A stretch of 64,000 nt of DNA from Lachnospiraceae bacterium (lineage in GTDB: Bacteria > Bacillota > Clostridia > Lachnospirales > Lachnospiraceae), in assembly GCA_017521605.1 (NCBI GenBank), contig JAFXCD010000002.1:37816-101815 (forward strand), read 5' to 3'. Made by a program: the position numbers and the translations under genes. Positions 16,875 to 24,976 of the stretch are shown here, one piece after another (position 1 is the stretch's first letter; each line of letters opens with the position of its first letter). Below the pieces are notes generated by a model. The model made no database searches. It was not told the DNA's origin and saw nothing but the letters and a program-made list of their open reading frames with translations.

Positions 16875-16905
16875 CCTCCTCGCGCAAGACGAAGGAGGAT
16901 TTTTT
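16875..16905 (+). terminator. Expression platform hairpin covering the thiT ribosome site
   Basis: CCTCCT (16875-16880) pairs with AGGAGG (16893-16898), which is also the thiT Shine-Dalgarno sequence, and six T residues follow (16900-16905). The hairpin could stop transcription, hide the ribosome site, or both, in response to the upstream aptamer. The antiterminator pairing was not worked out. Confidence 0.65.
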
Positions 16906-17568
16906 ATGTTCTATGATGTAATTGTTAACAACTGGGGCGAAACCACTTATGTCCCCACCACCCTGGGTAATGTATGCTTAGTTATCCTGATTCTGGTATT
17001 GCTTTTTCTGGCAGCAGGCTTTATCCAAAAGCGTAGTCGGAAACTTTCCGTACAGCAGTTAGCCTTCTGCGCCGTATCCATTGCCTTAGGCACGGTACTG
17101 TCTAACATCAAGGTGTTCAGCTTCCCTACCGGTGGTTCCATCACCTTACTTTCCATGCTGGTTATTTGTCTACCGGGCTATTGGTTCGGTCTGGGTGTCG
17201 GTATTTTGACTGGTGTAGCTTACGGTGTGCTACAGATGCTCGTCGACCCATACATTTTGTTTCCCGCCCAGCTGATAGTGGACTATCTGCTGGCCTTTGG
17301 AGCACTGGGTCTTTCCGGATTGTTTTGTAAACGCAAGCATGGTTTAATACCCGGCTATATCCTGGCTGTACTGGGACGTTATACCTTTGCAGTACTGTCC
17401 GGCTGGCTTTTCTTCGGCATGTATGCTTGGGAAGGCTGGAATCCCCTGCCCTACTCCCTGGCCTATAATGCAATCTATATCTTCGCCGAAGCAGGTGTTA
17501 CTATCGTAGTACTCCTGCTGCCTCCCGTGAGAAAAGCACTGGAGATGGTGAAGAAACAGGCTGTGTAA
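16906..17568 (+). CDS. thiT: Thiamine ECF transporter substrate-binding component ThiT
   Basis: ThiT is the membrane S-component that binds thiamine and works with a shared EcfAA'T module, which is not in this window. The 220-residue protein has six predicted membrane segments, an S-component-like start after a longer-than-usual N-terminal helix (residues 1-40), and family sequences such as LSNIKVFSFPTGGSITLLSM, GVAYGVLQMLVDPYI and the aromatic-rich GWLFFGMYAWEGWNPLPYSLAYN near the binding site. ATG 16906 has GGAGG seven bases ahead; an ATG at 16849 has no such site. Control is by the TPP riboswitch. Confidence 0.93.
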   Translation: MFYDVIVNNWGETTYVPTTLGNVCLVILILVLLFLAAGFIQKRSRKLSVQQLAFCAVSIALGTVLSNIKVFSFPTGGSITLLSMLVICLPGYWFGLGVGILTGVAYGVLQMLVDPYILFPAQLIVDYLLAFGALGLSGLFCKRKHGLIPGYILAVLGRYTFAVLSGWLFFGMYAWEGWNPLPYSLAYNAIYIFAEAGVTIVVLLLPPVRKALEMVKKQAV

Positions 17569-17574
17569 AAAACA

Positions 17575-17602
17575 CACCCGTCCAATTTGGGCGGGTGCTT
17601 TT
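17575..17602 (+). terminator. Terminator of thiT
   Basis: CACCCGTCC (17575-17583) pairs with GGGCGGGTG (17589-17597) with one wobble, loop of five, then CTTTT. Confidence 0.85.
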
Positions 17603-17704
17603 CCACTTTGGTCACCGCAACCTCCACTGTGCTTTCCGGAGTTCTCTCCAGCCAGAAAAAGTTACTGTTCTTGATATCCGCGTTACTCTTCTCATTCAGA
17701 CTTT

Positions 17705-18127
17705 TCAAAGGGGAATCAAATCCATTAATAGCGTTTTTCCTTCCTCTGTTACACAAATATCCATGCTACATGCCGACGGTCTATTCTCTATATTCATAAA
17801 TTCGCTTAACATGTCCTGAAGAACATTTTTGTCATAGTGATATAAATAGCTTTTCCTTTTAGGGTCTATTAACATTCCATACGGACGCACATCAATGATT
17901 TCATCATACAAAATAAAACAGCGCCACTCTGCCTTAATATTTATTGCTTCACTAACGAGAACTTCGTAATTTCCATGACAATTTCCACATCCTATCAAAT
18001 CGTTAATACTGGATATAACCTTACCTGTAAAAACCTTGTTCCTGATAGGCTTTACGAAATAACCTGCGCTCCACTTTTCCTCATGCATGGATATACTATC
18101 TATTGTATCAATCCAAAGCTTTCTCTT
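17705..18127 (-). pseudogene. C-terminal fragment of an ATP-grasp protein
   Basis: The frame after the TAA of the neighbouring adenylyltransferase-like gene stays open: KRKLWIDTIDSISMHEEKWS and AGYFVKP, then EAINIKAEWRCFILYDEIID and SACSMDICVTEEGKTLLMDL. These match the C-terminal half of ATP-grasp proteins (DUF4343-like). The N-terminal ATP-grasp part is missing, the end is abrupt, and no ribosome site precedes the first ATG at 18088. It is in frame with the upstream gene, as if a deletion had joined the two. Nonfunctional in my view. Confidence 0.6.
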
Positions 18128-19009
18128 TTAGCTATTATACTTTCCTGTCTTCATTTCCCTCAACTGCTTAATAAAATATAACATATCTCTTTCTGTTTCA
18201 ATGGGGTAATGATAGCTACATTGTTCTGCCACTGCTTGCCCAACCTTGCTCCAGAGTTCCACTACGGCATTGTAAGCCTTCCATATGCTTTCATAATTAG
18301 CATCCGGATATGTTTTCTTATAGATTTGAAAATACTCCTGTTCCAGCAGTTTTTCAAAATTACTGTCGAGAATTCCCATTTCTACCGGCCGTCCTGCCTG
18401 CAAATATATATGCCAACGTAACATTTTATTCAGCATATCACGAACTGCTACATTAAGATAGAACATTGCTGATGGCAGTTCTTCCCTCAGCGTATATTCT
18501 ACAAACGTTTTCAATACCCACCAAAATTCATCACATGTACCTAAAAACTCTGTTTCTAAAGGTCTTTGGGCAAACAGTGTTTGCTTTTCTTCTAAACGTT
18601 CGATTTCCGGTAATATATCATCTTTATCCAGTATTTTTTGAAAAGTATCACTCATCCAAACATTTTCATATTCAAGCTCACCACTATATTTACAAAGGAA
18701 CGTGTCCTTATCAATTACATTAATAACAATCGTCACACCATCATGATATACCATCAAATGTGCTTTCGTATTCGGAAACATATCCGGGTAGTTTTTATCC
18801 CCCCTGTACAACAAAATTCTTTCACCAAAGCATTTTAGAAAAACATCGTTATTACTATATTTTTCCACATCCTTCACTATAAAATAGAAATTGTATGTAT
18901 ATAAATATTCTCTTACCGGTAGTAAGTCTGTTCGAATTACTGCACTGACATTATTATCTTTTATTGCAACGTCTATAATATTATCAATAATCTCTTTTTC
19001 TGTTCGCAT
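18128..19009 (-). CDS. Aminoglycoside 6-adenylyltransferase-like protein (divergent)
   Basis: The 293-residue protein has the length and overall sequence of the ANT(6)/AadK streptomycin adenylyltransferase family, for example KAHLMVYHDGVTIVINVIDK, EFWWVLKTFVEYTLREELPS and YLNVAVRDMLNKMLRWHI. The N-terminal nucleotidyltransferase motif is degraded: where the family has a Gly-Ser-Arg loop followed by YDIVYFV with acidic residues, this reads VIRTDLLPVREYLYTYNFYFIV. Catalysis is doubtful. ATG 19009 has GGAGG eight bases ahead. It stands in an island with other resistance-like genes. A resistance phenotype should not be assumed. Confidence 0.75.
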   Translation of the reverse strand: MRTEKEIIDNIIDVAIKDNNVSAVIRTDLLPVREYLYTYNFYFIVKDVEKYSNNDVFLKCFGERILLYRGDKNYPDMFPNTKAHLMVYHDGVTIVINVIDKDTFLCKYSGELEYENVWMSDTFQKILDKDDILPEIERLEEKQTLFAQRPLETEFLGTCDEFWWVLKTFVEYTLREELPSAMFYLNVAVRDMLNKMLRWHIYLQAGRPVEMGILDSNFEKLLEQEYFQIYKKTYPDANYESIWKAYNAVVELWSKVGQAVAEQCSYHYPIETERDMLYFIKQLREMKTGKYNS

Positions 19010-19112
19010 ACGGAATCCTCCAAGGGTGTACTTCTTTTGACACATTATGCACAAACTGAAGTTTCAAGTGTTCGACGAATTAGAATTGAACTAATTTGAA
19101 ATGACACGAATT

Positions 19113-19841
19113 CTAACCATTCACATGCAATAGATAAAAGTCATCTGCATACAAACGCTCTCCCCGCACATATGGTTCAAGGTTTTCCTCATACCATCGT
19201 TTCATTCTGGGTTCGAACCAATCTTGTTTACTCCATTGCTCATAATTAATTCCTAGACAATCTAACAGAGTCAGCACAAAGCAGGCATCTAATACTTCGT
19301 AATTGATTATCCCACCAGCATCTCGATAGCCTTCTGCATTTTTTTGCCTGCGTGACAATCCACCTATATTTCCAAATAGAACAGCAAGGTCGAACATTGG
19401 ATGTCCTATTCCGAAAAAAGAAAAATCAATGGCTACAAGGCATTCGGAAGTTTTTAAGATGTTAGATGGCGATAAATCTCCGTGTAACATGAGGAATTCA
19501 TTCCGTACTTTCTCTAATGTTATCCCAATAGAATCACAGGCTCTTTGCATTATTGTAGAAAACACAGTATCAAGCCCCTTATCTTCTAACGCCTGTATTC
19601 TTTTTTTAGTACATTCGCAATGCTGTTTGTCATAGAATTTTACAGGTAATGTGCGAAATCCCTTTGCATCGCGATGTAAATGAGCAAGCATATCCCCAAT
19701 TTGATAGCAAAGCTCATCATTCACTTCGAATTTGTCTAAGGATTCTCCTTCTATCCATCTTGAAACGGTAACCAACGTTCCACTACTTAACTTTGTGATT
19801 CGCTCGCCGCGACAATTTTCAATTGTTTCGCGAATCCTCAT
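19113..19841 (-). CDS. Aminoglycoside phosphotransferase-family kinase, N-terminally truncated
   Basis: The 242-residue ORF has the kinase C-lobe of the APH/choline kinase fold: LHGDLSPSNIL (catalytic Asp and Asn) and AIDFSFFGIGHPMFDLA (metal-binding Asp). The N-lobe with the ATP-binding Lys is missing. The frame stays open upstream of the ATG (ETNYEIAFQEYLKKQG) to a TAG near 19890, so the gene seems to have lost its start. The remaining protein probably cannot bind ATP properly. Substrate unknown. Confidence 0.7.
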   Translation of the reverse strand: MRIRETIENCRGERITKLSSGTLVTVSRWIEGESLDKFEVNDELCYQIGDMLAHLHRDAKGFRTLPVKFYDKQHCECTKKRIQALEDKGLDTVFSTIMQRACDSIGITLEKVRNEFLMLHGDLSPSNILKTSECLVAIDFSFFGIGHPMFDLAVLFGNIGGLSRRQKNAEGYRDAGGIINYEVLDACFVLTLLDCLGINYEQWSKQDWFEPRMKRWYEENLEPYVRGERLYADDFYLLHVNG

Positions 19842-19940
19842 GCCCTGTTTCTTTAAGTATTCTTGAAAAGCAATCTCATAATTGGTCTCCTAACGCTATC
19901 CACTTCAATGCTTCACATGCTTTCAAATATTTAAGATTTA

Positions 19941-20195
19941 TTAACTCGGTATCGTATTCATATATTTATATAATTCCTCTTCTCCATCTTCCACGAGAAT
20001 ATCCATAGGTTTCCGATTATCAAATGCCGGTATTGGCGAATAGAACCATTTCACCAACCGCTCCCCACCAGGATATATAGTACGTGCTCCCATGGACCAT
20101 AACAAATCTGATAACCCTTCTATTTCAGACTTCACGAAGGATTTCTCTTTTTTCAATATTTCTTCCATTTGCTTCATTACTTCTCTTGTTGTCAT
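19941..20195 (-). CDS. DUF2384-like (MbcA/ParS/Xre antitoxin toxin-binding) small protein
   Basis: The 84-residue protein ends with GGERLVKWFYSPIPAFDNRK then PMDILVEDGEEELYKYMNT. This fits the toxin-binding domain of Xre/MbcA/ParS antitoxins, whose pattern is W..sPnPaL.g..P.dLL..gee. The usual N-terminal helix-turn-helix is absent and no RES-domain toxin lies next to it. A good frame (DTELINLKYLKACEALKWIA) continues on the other side of its stop, so the end may be frame-shifted. Possibly an orphan antitoxin remnant. Confidence 0.5.
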   Translation of the reverse strand: MTTREVMKQMEEILKKEKSFVKSEIEGLSDLLWSMGARTIYPGGERLVKWFYSPIPAFDNRKPMDILVEDGEEELYKYMNTIPS

Positions 20196-20258
20196 TAGTA
20201 ATATACCTCTTAGAAATCTTCAAAGTTTCATGTACTTGTAAAGTTCAAAATTGTCTTA

Positions 20259-20873
20259 TTATGGAGCCAGCCAGCCCTTCTCAACAGCTTGAACCATGTT
20301 TGAAACCATCCAATTATAAACTTCCGGCATGAATTCCTTAACGATTTCTGCACGTCTTTCCACCGATTTCCGGTCTACTTTTCCCTTTACCCAAGTGTGC
20401 CCGTCTGTCAAAGTATTGTGAATAAAAGGTTGTATCCTATCCATACATGCTGCATACTTTGCATCCGCTGTTTCCATAGCATCAAATTCTTCCCAAAGAT
20501 CTCGGATCATTTTCCCCTGATCTGCAGGAAGTTTTGCAAATAGTTTGTCTGCTGCTTCTTTTTCTCTTTCAGCTTTATTCACATTTCCTTGTGCATCATA
20601 TGCAAATGTATCACCCGCTTCAATTTCTACAATATCATGTACAACGCACATCTGAACTACTCTTCCAACATTGACAGGCTCTATAGCATATTCAGAAAAG
20701 AGCATCGCCATCACTGCAATATGCCATGAATGTTCGGCATCATTTTCTTGGCGACTCTTGTTGATTAGCAAAGTCTGTCTCATAACATCCGCCATCTTGT
20801 CTATTTCTGCAGTAAACAAAAGTTGCTGATTAAGTCTTCTGTTTTCGCTTTTCATAAAATCATTTTTCCCCAT
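20259..20873 (-). CDS. HD-domain phosphohydrolase (YfbR/HDDC2-like)
   Basis: HD-domain metal-dependent hydrolases of this type dephosphorylate 5'-deoxynucleotides or related nucleotides. The 204-residue protein shows the metal ligands in order: His in AEHSWHIA, the His-Asp pair in VVHDIVEIEAGD, and a distal Asp. The length fits the HDDC2 group. I chose ATG 20873 because AGGAG lies eight bases ahead; the longer frame from a TTG at 20945 lacks one. It is transcribed alone within the accessory island. Confidence 0.8.
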   Translation of the reverse strand: MGKNDFMKSENRRLNQQLLFTAEIDKMADVMRQTLLINKSRQENDAEHSWHIAVMAMLFSEYAIEPVNVGRVVQMCVVHDIVEIEAGDTFAYDAQGNVNKAEREKEAADKLFAKLPADQGKMIRDLWEEFDAMETADAKYAACMDRIQPFIHNTLTDGHTWVKGKVDRKSVERRAEIVKEFMPEVYNWMVSNMVQAVEKGWLAP

Positions 20874-21163
20874 AAGTTTTTCTCCTGCAATTAAAATTTT
20901 ATCCTCTGCATCAATCCACATTTGCATAGTTCCATCCCGTTCCAACTGCCATTTTCATAATTTGATATATGTTGTTACCAGATTTTCTTTCCTTTATTTT
21001 TCCCCTTATCATAGGTCATAAACAAGGTTAGAACGATATAACACGATACAAGATGTAATGGAGAGGACACCCACGAAAACTTTAGTGTTTTCAAGGGGTT
21101 GACGAGATTTCTATAACAATATATAACAGTTATTAAATCCCCTAAAATACCCCAAGCGAGAAT

Positions 21164-21598
21164 TCAAATTCTCCGCACTTCCGTACAAACCCCATTCTCA
21201 AATATTAATTGAATGTGTTTATCCGGTGTTCCGATTTTGACATATATTTCATTCATTTCTTTTCCTAAGCATGCGTCTCTCCAAAAATATAATTCATTCA
21301 ATTCTGAATATACATTGGCATTATGTATATAACTGAAATAAAACTGCTCGCTCTTCTCACGTAATTCAAGCATCTTTTCTATCTGTTCCAAATACTTATC
21401 TCTGTCCTTATCAAAGGTATGGTACAATTCCTCTGATATTTTATAGTACCAATCATTTGCCCCATCTGTTTGATGTGCAATATAACTTTCCGAATATAAA
21501 TCATAACCAAGCCTGACAAAATGTATTCTATCGTTCTTCTCATTTAATAACTTCATGCTTTTTCTCCATCTGACAAATTCATGCATGTTTTCACTCAA
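21164..21598 (-). CDS. Hypothetical protein, second gene of a two-gene unit
   Basis: The 144-residue soluble protein is not recognised. It is rich in aromatic and acidic residues (GANDWYYKISEELYHTFDKD, NELYFWRDACLG) and has no signal peptide or catalytic motif. Its ATG overlaps the stop of the preceding 85-residue gene (ATGA), so the two are coupled. Small coupled hypotheticals of this composition are often immunity or antitoxin proteins, but there is no direct evidence here. Confidence 0.55.
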   Translation of the reverse strand: MSENMHEFVRWRKSMKLLNEKNDRIHFVRLGYDLYSESYIAHQTDGANDWYYKISEELYHTFDKDRDKYLEQIEKMLELREKSEQFYFSYIHNANVYSELNELYFWRDACLGKEMNEIYVKIGTPDKHIQLIFENGVCTEVRRI

Positions 21599-21852
21599 AA
21601 TTTCATATAGTAATCCAAGACCTCTAATAGTTTATTTCCAAGCTTATCATCAAACTCCCAACTATCAACAATTCCTCGCGGATAATAAGGAACAAATTGC
21701 CTCATATCCCTTATTCGGTTCATCTTATCTAGTTCTTTAAGAGTCATTTCTAACTGTTCAACACTCATGTACCAAGGTAGATCTGCTGGTGTGTTTTTCA
21801 TTTTCTCTATAGTAATCTTAACACCTTCTACCATTTCATTAAAATTATCCAT
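21595..21852 (-). CDS. Hypothetical protein, first gene of a two-gene unit
   Basis: The 85-residue protein has a helical N-terminal half (MVEGVKITIEKMKNT) and the sequence LPWYMSVEQLEMTLKELDKM, then an aromatic-rich end. No family recognised. It is translationally coupled to the 144-residue gene. Upstream it abuts the remnant of a GNAT gene. Confidence 0.55.
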   Translation of the reverse strand: MDNFNEMVEGVKITIEKMKNTPADLPWYMSVEQLEMTLKELDKMNRIRDMRQFVPYYPRGIVDSWEFDDKLGNKLLEVLDYYMKF

Positions 21853-21874
21853 TTTGGCCCCTTTGTCATGTTTC

Positions 21875-22024
21875 CCATTATTTGTTCATTTTTCTTGACA
21901 TCATATCTTATTAACTTTTCCTCTGAATAAATACCTTTGTATGTAGTGTTCCAAACAATACCTATTAATTCAGCTATTGAGTAACAATCTTCTACAGTCG
22001 CTTTTCTATATGCATATTACTCAT
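21875..22024 (-). pseudogene. GNAT acetyltransferase fragment (partial duplicate of 27803-28285)
   Basis: Reading the minus strand gives YRKATVEDCYSIAELIGIVW, NTTYKGIYSEEKLIRYDVKK and NEQIM, which matches the first 50 residues of the intact GNAT protein at 27803-28285. A frameshift lies right after the start and the rest of the gene is missing. Together with the adjacent 4Fe-4S gene it forms one copy of a duplicated block. Confidence 0.8.
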
Positions 22025-22071
22025 TACATCCTCTCATTCTCGCCGTAAGACTAAAAGTTGGTGAAGCCTTT

Positions 22072-22752
22072 TCAAAGAAGTCCATCACGCACCGGACATT
22101 CACTTCTGCATTTATTACAATCAACAGTATCAAATCCCCTTGTTGTTTTGCCATAAGTATTTTGCCTACATTTCATTTGTGTAACAGATTTATCTTGTAT
22201 CGCTAATACTGGACAAGAATGTAAACACTTGGTACATTCGGGGATACATATATTCTCACAAAGTGGGTCACTTTCAAACTCCAAATTGGTTAAGATAGCA
22301 CCTAATGTAAGTCTGTTTCCATATTTCGGATTTAATAACAAACTACTTTTCCCAATTTGACCAATTCCACAGGCTACCGCCACATGTTTCATTGATAATA
22401 ACCCTTTACCTGTCATGGTTTCCGCTTCCCAATATTCATAAGGTTCATCCGTAGGAACTGGTACACATATTCCATCATATTCTTTCTCAATGATTTTTGC
22501 TACCGAAAATACGACTTCATCCACTTTGTGTACCACATCTGCATTAAAATGTCCGTATATCAGTCTTGATTCAACGCGAAGAAGCCCCTTGGGAAGTGCT
22601 ATTCCTACTGCAATCACAGATTTACAATCCGGGTACAAATCTATGGGGCGAAAATTTATTGGTGCTTCCGCAAATCGCTCTGCTCCTCCAAATCCACATA
22701 CATCAACACCCAAACCTAATATTTTTTCTCTTATTACTTCTTTTCTATCCAT
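22072..22752 (-). CDS. 4Fe-4S ferredoxin-type protein (epoxyqueuosine reductase-like)
   Basis: The 226-residue protein resembles small relatives of epoxyqueuosine reductase QueG: an N-terminal domain with VCGFGGAERF and SVIAVGIALP, the central GIGQIGKSSLLLNPKYGNRL (QueG-like cobalamin-domain edge), and two C-terminal Cys clusters, ENICIPECTKCLHSCP and DTVDCNKCRSECP, for iron-sulfur centres. It is much shorter than QueG and probably not a queuosine enzyme. ATG 22752 has GAGGAG six bases ahead. A decayed duplicate lies at 28300-28877. Confidence 0.78.
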   Translation of the reverse strand: MDRKEVIREKILGLGVDVCGFGGAERFAEAPINFRPIDLYPDCKSVIAVGIALPKGLLRVESRLIYGHFNADVVHKVDEVVFSVAKIIEKEYDGICVPVPTDEPYEYWEAETMTGKGLLSMKHVAVACGIGQIGKSSLLLNPKYGNRLTLGAILTNLEFESDPLCENICIPECTKCLHSCPVLAIQDKSVTQMKCRQNTYGKTTRGFDTVDCNKCRSECPVRDGLL

Positions 22753-22769
22753 ACAACACTCCTCAAATT

Positions 22770-23075
22770 TCATTCTCTATTACATTCATACCATTTATCT
22801 GCAAATTCTAACTGCATTTTTGTATCCGGAAAAGTATCTATATCTGCATAATCCCATATACTTACTATTTGATTAGACAATGCTTGTTTCCCCATTTCTA
22901 CAAGGTATATTTTCTCGCAATGTCCCATCATTCCCGATTGAATAGCATTAATTCTAGAACCATTACATTGTAAACCATATCCCAGTTTTAAAAGTTCGTC
23001 TCTAAATTTTTGATAAGCAACTAAATAACACTCATCAGAACCGATTAAATTTATGCTATCAATCTTTCCACATGG
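22770..23075 (-). pseudogene. C-terminal fragment of an unknown gene
   Basis: An open minus-strand frame of about 100 codons, without a start codon, runs from just after a TAG at 23076 to TGA at 22770. It reads GSDECYLVAYQKFRDELLK, GYGLQCNGSRINAIQSGMMG and IVSIWDYADIDTFPDTKMQL. Codon use looks coding. The family is not recognised. Its N-terminal part is missing, apparently cut at the edge of the neighbouring membrane protein gene. Confidence 0.5.
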
Positions 23076-23086
23076 CTATAACATTA

Positions 23087-23572
23087 CTACTTCATAAAGA
23101 ATGTAACCATCCCTGCAATGATAGCCGAAAGCAAAGGAAACATAATAAGATTACCAACCCATTTTTTTATTTTAACCTTTGTGGGGATATAGGGCATCAA
23201 ATCCTCTGTGCCTGGAATAAACCACACCTTTGTATGCCCCACCCAAAACTCATCAATAAAAAGACGGTCAAACAAATTTCCTATCATGAAAACCGCTGTC
23301 ATCTGCCAAAAAGCACTCCAAAAATCAGAGGCACCATTTATGTAATATACCATTACCGGTACAAGGATTAACATAGGAACAAACAATGCCACTCCCGAAA
23401 TGGCAAAGCGCCGCTTCAATTCCTTCTCCGTAGTATATCCCAGCTCTACCACCCTTTTCTGCACATCTTCTTCATAGAAGACTGCAAATCTCTCCGGACC
23501 ATCCTTTAAGCCTACAACACAGACTAATAAAAGAATAAAACAAACTACAATTCCCTCAATCAAAATCAACAT
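23087..23572 (-). CDS. Small polytopic membrane protein
   Basis: The 161-residue protein has four hydrophobic segments at about 2-22, 58-77, 84-103 and 140-160, with a basic loop after the first (DVQKRVVELGYTTEKELKRR). No catalytic motif is visible and I do not recognise a family. It stands alone, between the fragment at 22770-23075 and the HTH gene, and its upstream neighbour ends at a hairpin. Confidence 0.6.
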   Translation of the reverse strand: MLILIEGIVVCFILLLVCVVGLKDGPERFAVFYEEDVQKRVVELGYTTEKELKRRFAISGVALFVPMLILVPVMVYYINGASDFWSAFWQMTAVFMIGNLFDRLFIDEFWVGHTKVWFIPGTEDLMPYIPTKVKIKKWVGNLIMFPLLSAIIAGMVTFFMK

Positions 23573-23621
23573 AATTTCATCCTCTGCTTTCTCAATTAGC
23601 TATTACTTTCCATACAACAAA

Positions 23622-23658
23622 ATACCCCAAGTACAGTACTAAAACTATACTTGGGTAT
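23622..23658 (-). terminator. Likely terminator downstream of the HTH membrane regulator
   Basis: ATACCCCAAGTA (23622-23633) pairs with TACTTGGGTAT (23648-23658) with one bulged base. On the minus strand it is followed by TTTTG. It lies about 170 bases past the stop of the HTH gene; nothing else is seen in that gap. Confidence 0.5.
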
Positions 23659-23827
23659 TATACAAAGCCACAAACTTCATGCATAGTTTTACTACACATG
23701 AGTCTCGCAATTTAAAACAAGCCAGACCAAACGGCCAGTATGTTGACTTGCTACGTTATACGCTTGCTACTCCCTCATGGGATTATGTTATTATCATTTT
23801 AACATTTAGTACTTTTCCTGTCAAATC

Positions 23828-24814
23828 TTATTTCTTCTCAAAAAGTTTTATCACAATCACAACTACTGGGAATAAAACACCTGCTATGGGCCAGATAAGA
23901 CCACAAGTATTATATGCTTTCCCAGTAAAACAAAGGCATAAGAAGATTGCCGTTACTACCAGCCAATAGATAGCACTTACTGCTCCCACAACGGAAGACC
24001 TGGCATTTGTCTTTTCTTCTATACTATAATCGCCTTCCTGTAACAGTCTCTGAAAGCCACCCTGCATAATACCTGCCAGCACCAGAAATCTCACACCAAT
24101 TGCCGCGATTACCAAAGATATACATAAGAATACCACTTCCAGGAATTCCTTTCCTTCCACAAACGCTGCACCAAACAAAGCCATACCGGCCAAAAGGCAA
24201 ATCACTGTTCCCATTATATTGTACTTCACATAAGTATCCTGATATTTTTGCTTTCTCTCCTTTACCATACCGGTTACACCATACTCTGTTTCAATAATTT
24301 CTTTTTCCAGAAACTCGTAGGGCTTTGTTTTCATACCACTGGGAATAAAGATGGCACAGGCAAAAGCCACAATTACCAGAAGAATCATCATACCGATTGC
24401 TCCTGCCGCGTTTTCCGATAAAGGTATCATATTTAACTCTCCTGCTGCCCCCAGCAAAAACATGCAGATAGGAGAAAGGATACATAGGCTTACACCAAAA
24501 GCCACTCTGGGTGCTTCTTCCTTCTTAATACGTAAGAATTCATTAGCCTCTTCCAAACTCACTCTACGTACGCTCGTATCCATAACTTCTGTTTCCGTAA
24601 TATGTTCTACTACTTCCACTTCTTCTTTAATCAGATAATCCACGGATACCTGAAACAATCTGCTCATCTCTAATATTCTTTGCAAATCCGGCATGGTCTG
24701 GGCACCTTCCCATTTAGACACTGCTTGTCTTGTAACTCCTAACTTTTCTGCCAGCTCTTCCTGTGACCATCCATTTTTCTTTCTTTCCAAAATAATCTTG
24801 TCTGCTAATATCAT
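23828..24814 (-). CDS. XRE-family HTH regulator with a C-terminal membrane region
   Basis: Residues 1-65 are a classic Cro/C1 helix-turn-helix (SQEELAEKLGVTRQAVSKWE, then DLQRILEMSRLFQVSVDYLI). Residues about 105-328 contain five or six hydrophobic segments. This architecture is common in Lachnospiraceae and other Clostridia and is thought to couple a membrane signal to DNA binding, though the signal is not known. The ATG at 24814 was preferred over the TTG two codons earlier because GGAGAG lies eight bases ahead. No obvious target gene beside it. Confidence 0.85.
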   Translation of the reverse strand: MILADKIILERKKNGWSQEELAEKLGVTRQAVSKWEGAQTMPDLQRILEMSRLFQVSVDYLIKEEVEVVEHITETEVMDTSVRRVSLEEANEFLRIKKEEAPRVAFGVSLCILSPICMFLLGAAGELNMIPLSENAAGAIGMMILLVIVAFACAIFIPSGMKTKPYEFLEKEIIETEYGVTGMVKERKQKYQDTYVKYNIMGTVICLLAGMALFGAAFVEGKEFLEVVFLCISLVIAAIGVRFLVLAGIMQGGFQRLLQEGDYSIEEKTNARSSVVGAVSAIYWLVVTAIFLCLCFTGKAYNTCGLIWPIAGVLFPVVVIVIKLFEKK

Positions 24815-24976
24815 ATTCAACTCTCCATCCTCTAAATCATTTTGTCTTTCAGGACCGGTTCCTTTGACTGACCTAAATGTATCACTTTCACCGGTTTCCT
24901 ACAAGAAAATGGCAGCGGTCAATTTGTCAACTGGGGGTTGCAACAGCGGATTTTAAGGGGATTTTTGATTTTACAA

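Noticed and set aside
17587-17704. Remnant gene between the thiT terminator and the ATP-grasp fragment
   Set aside because: A short minus-strand frame is open, but it is antisense to thiT over part of its length and matches nothing I recognise.
20980-21110. Possible mobile-element junction or remnant coding frame upstream of the HD gene
   Set aside because: An open minus-strand stretch and a small GAAAAC/GTTTTC hairpin occur, but no start codon, recombinase or repeat pair supports a feature.
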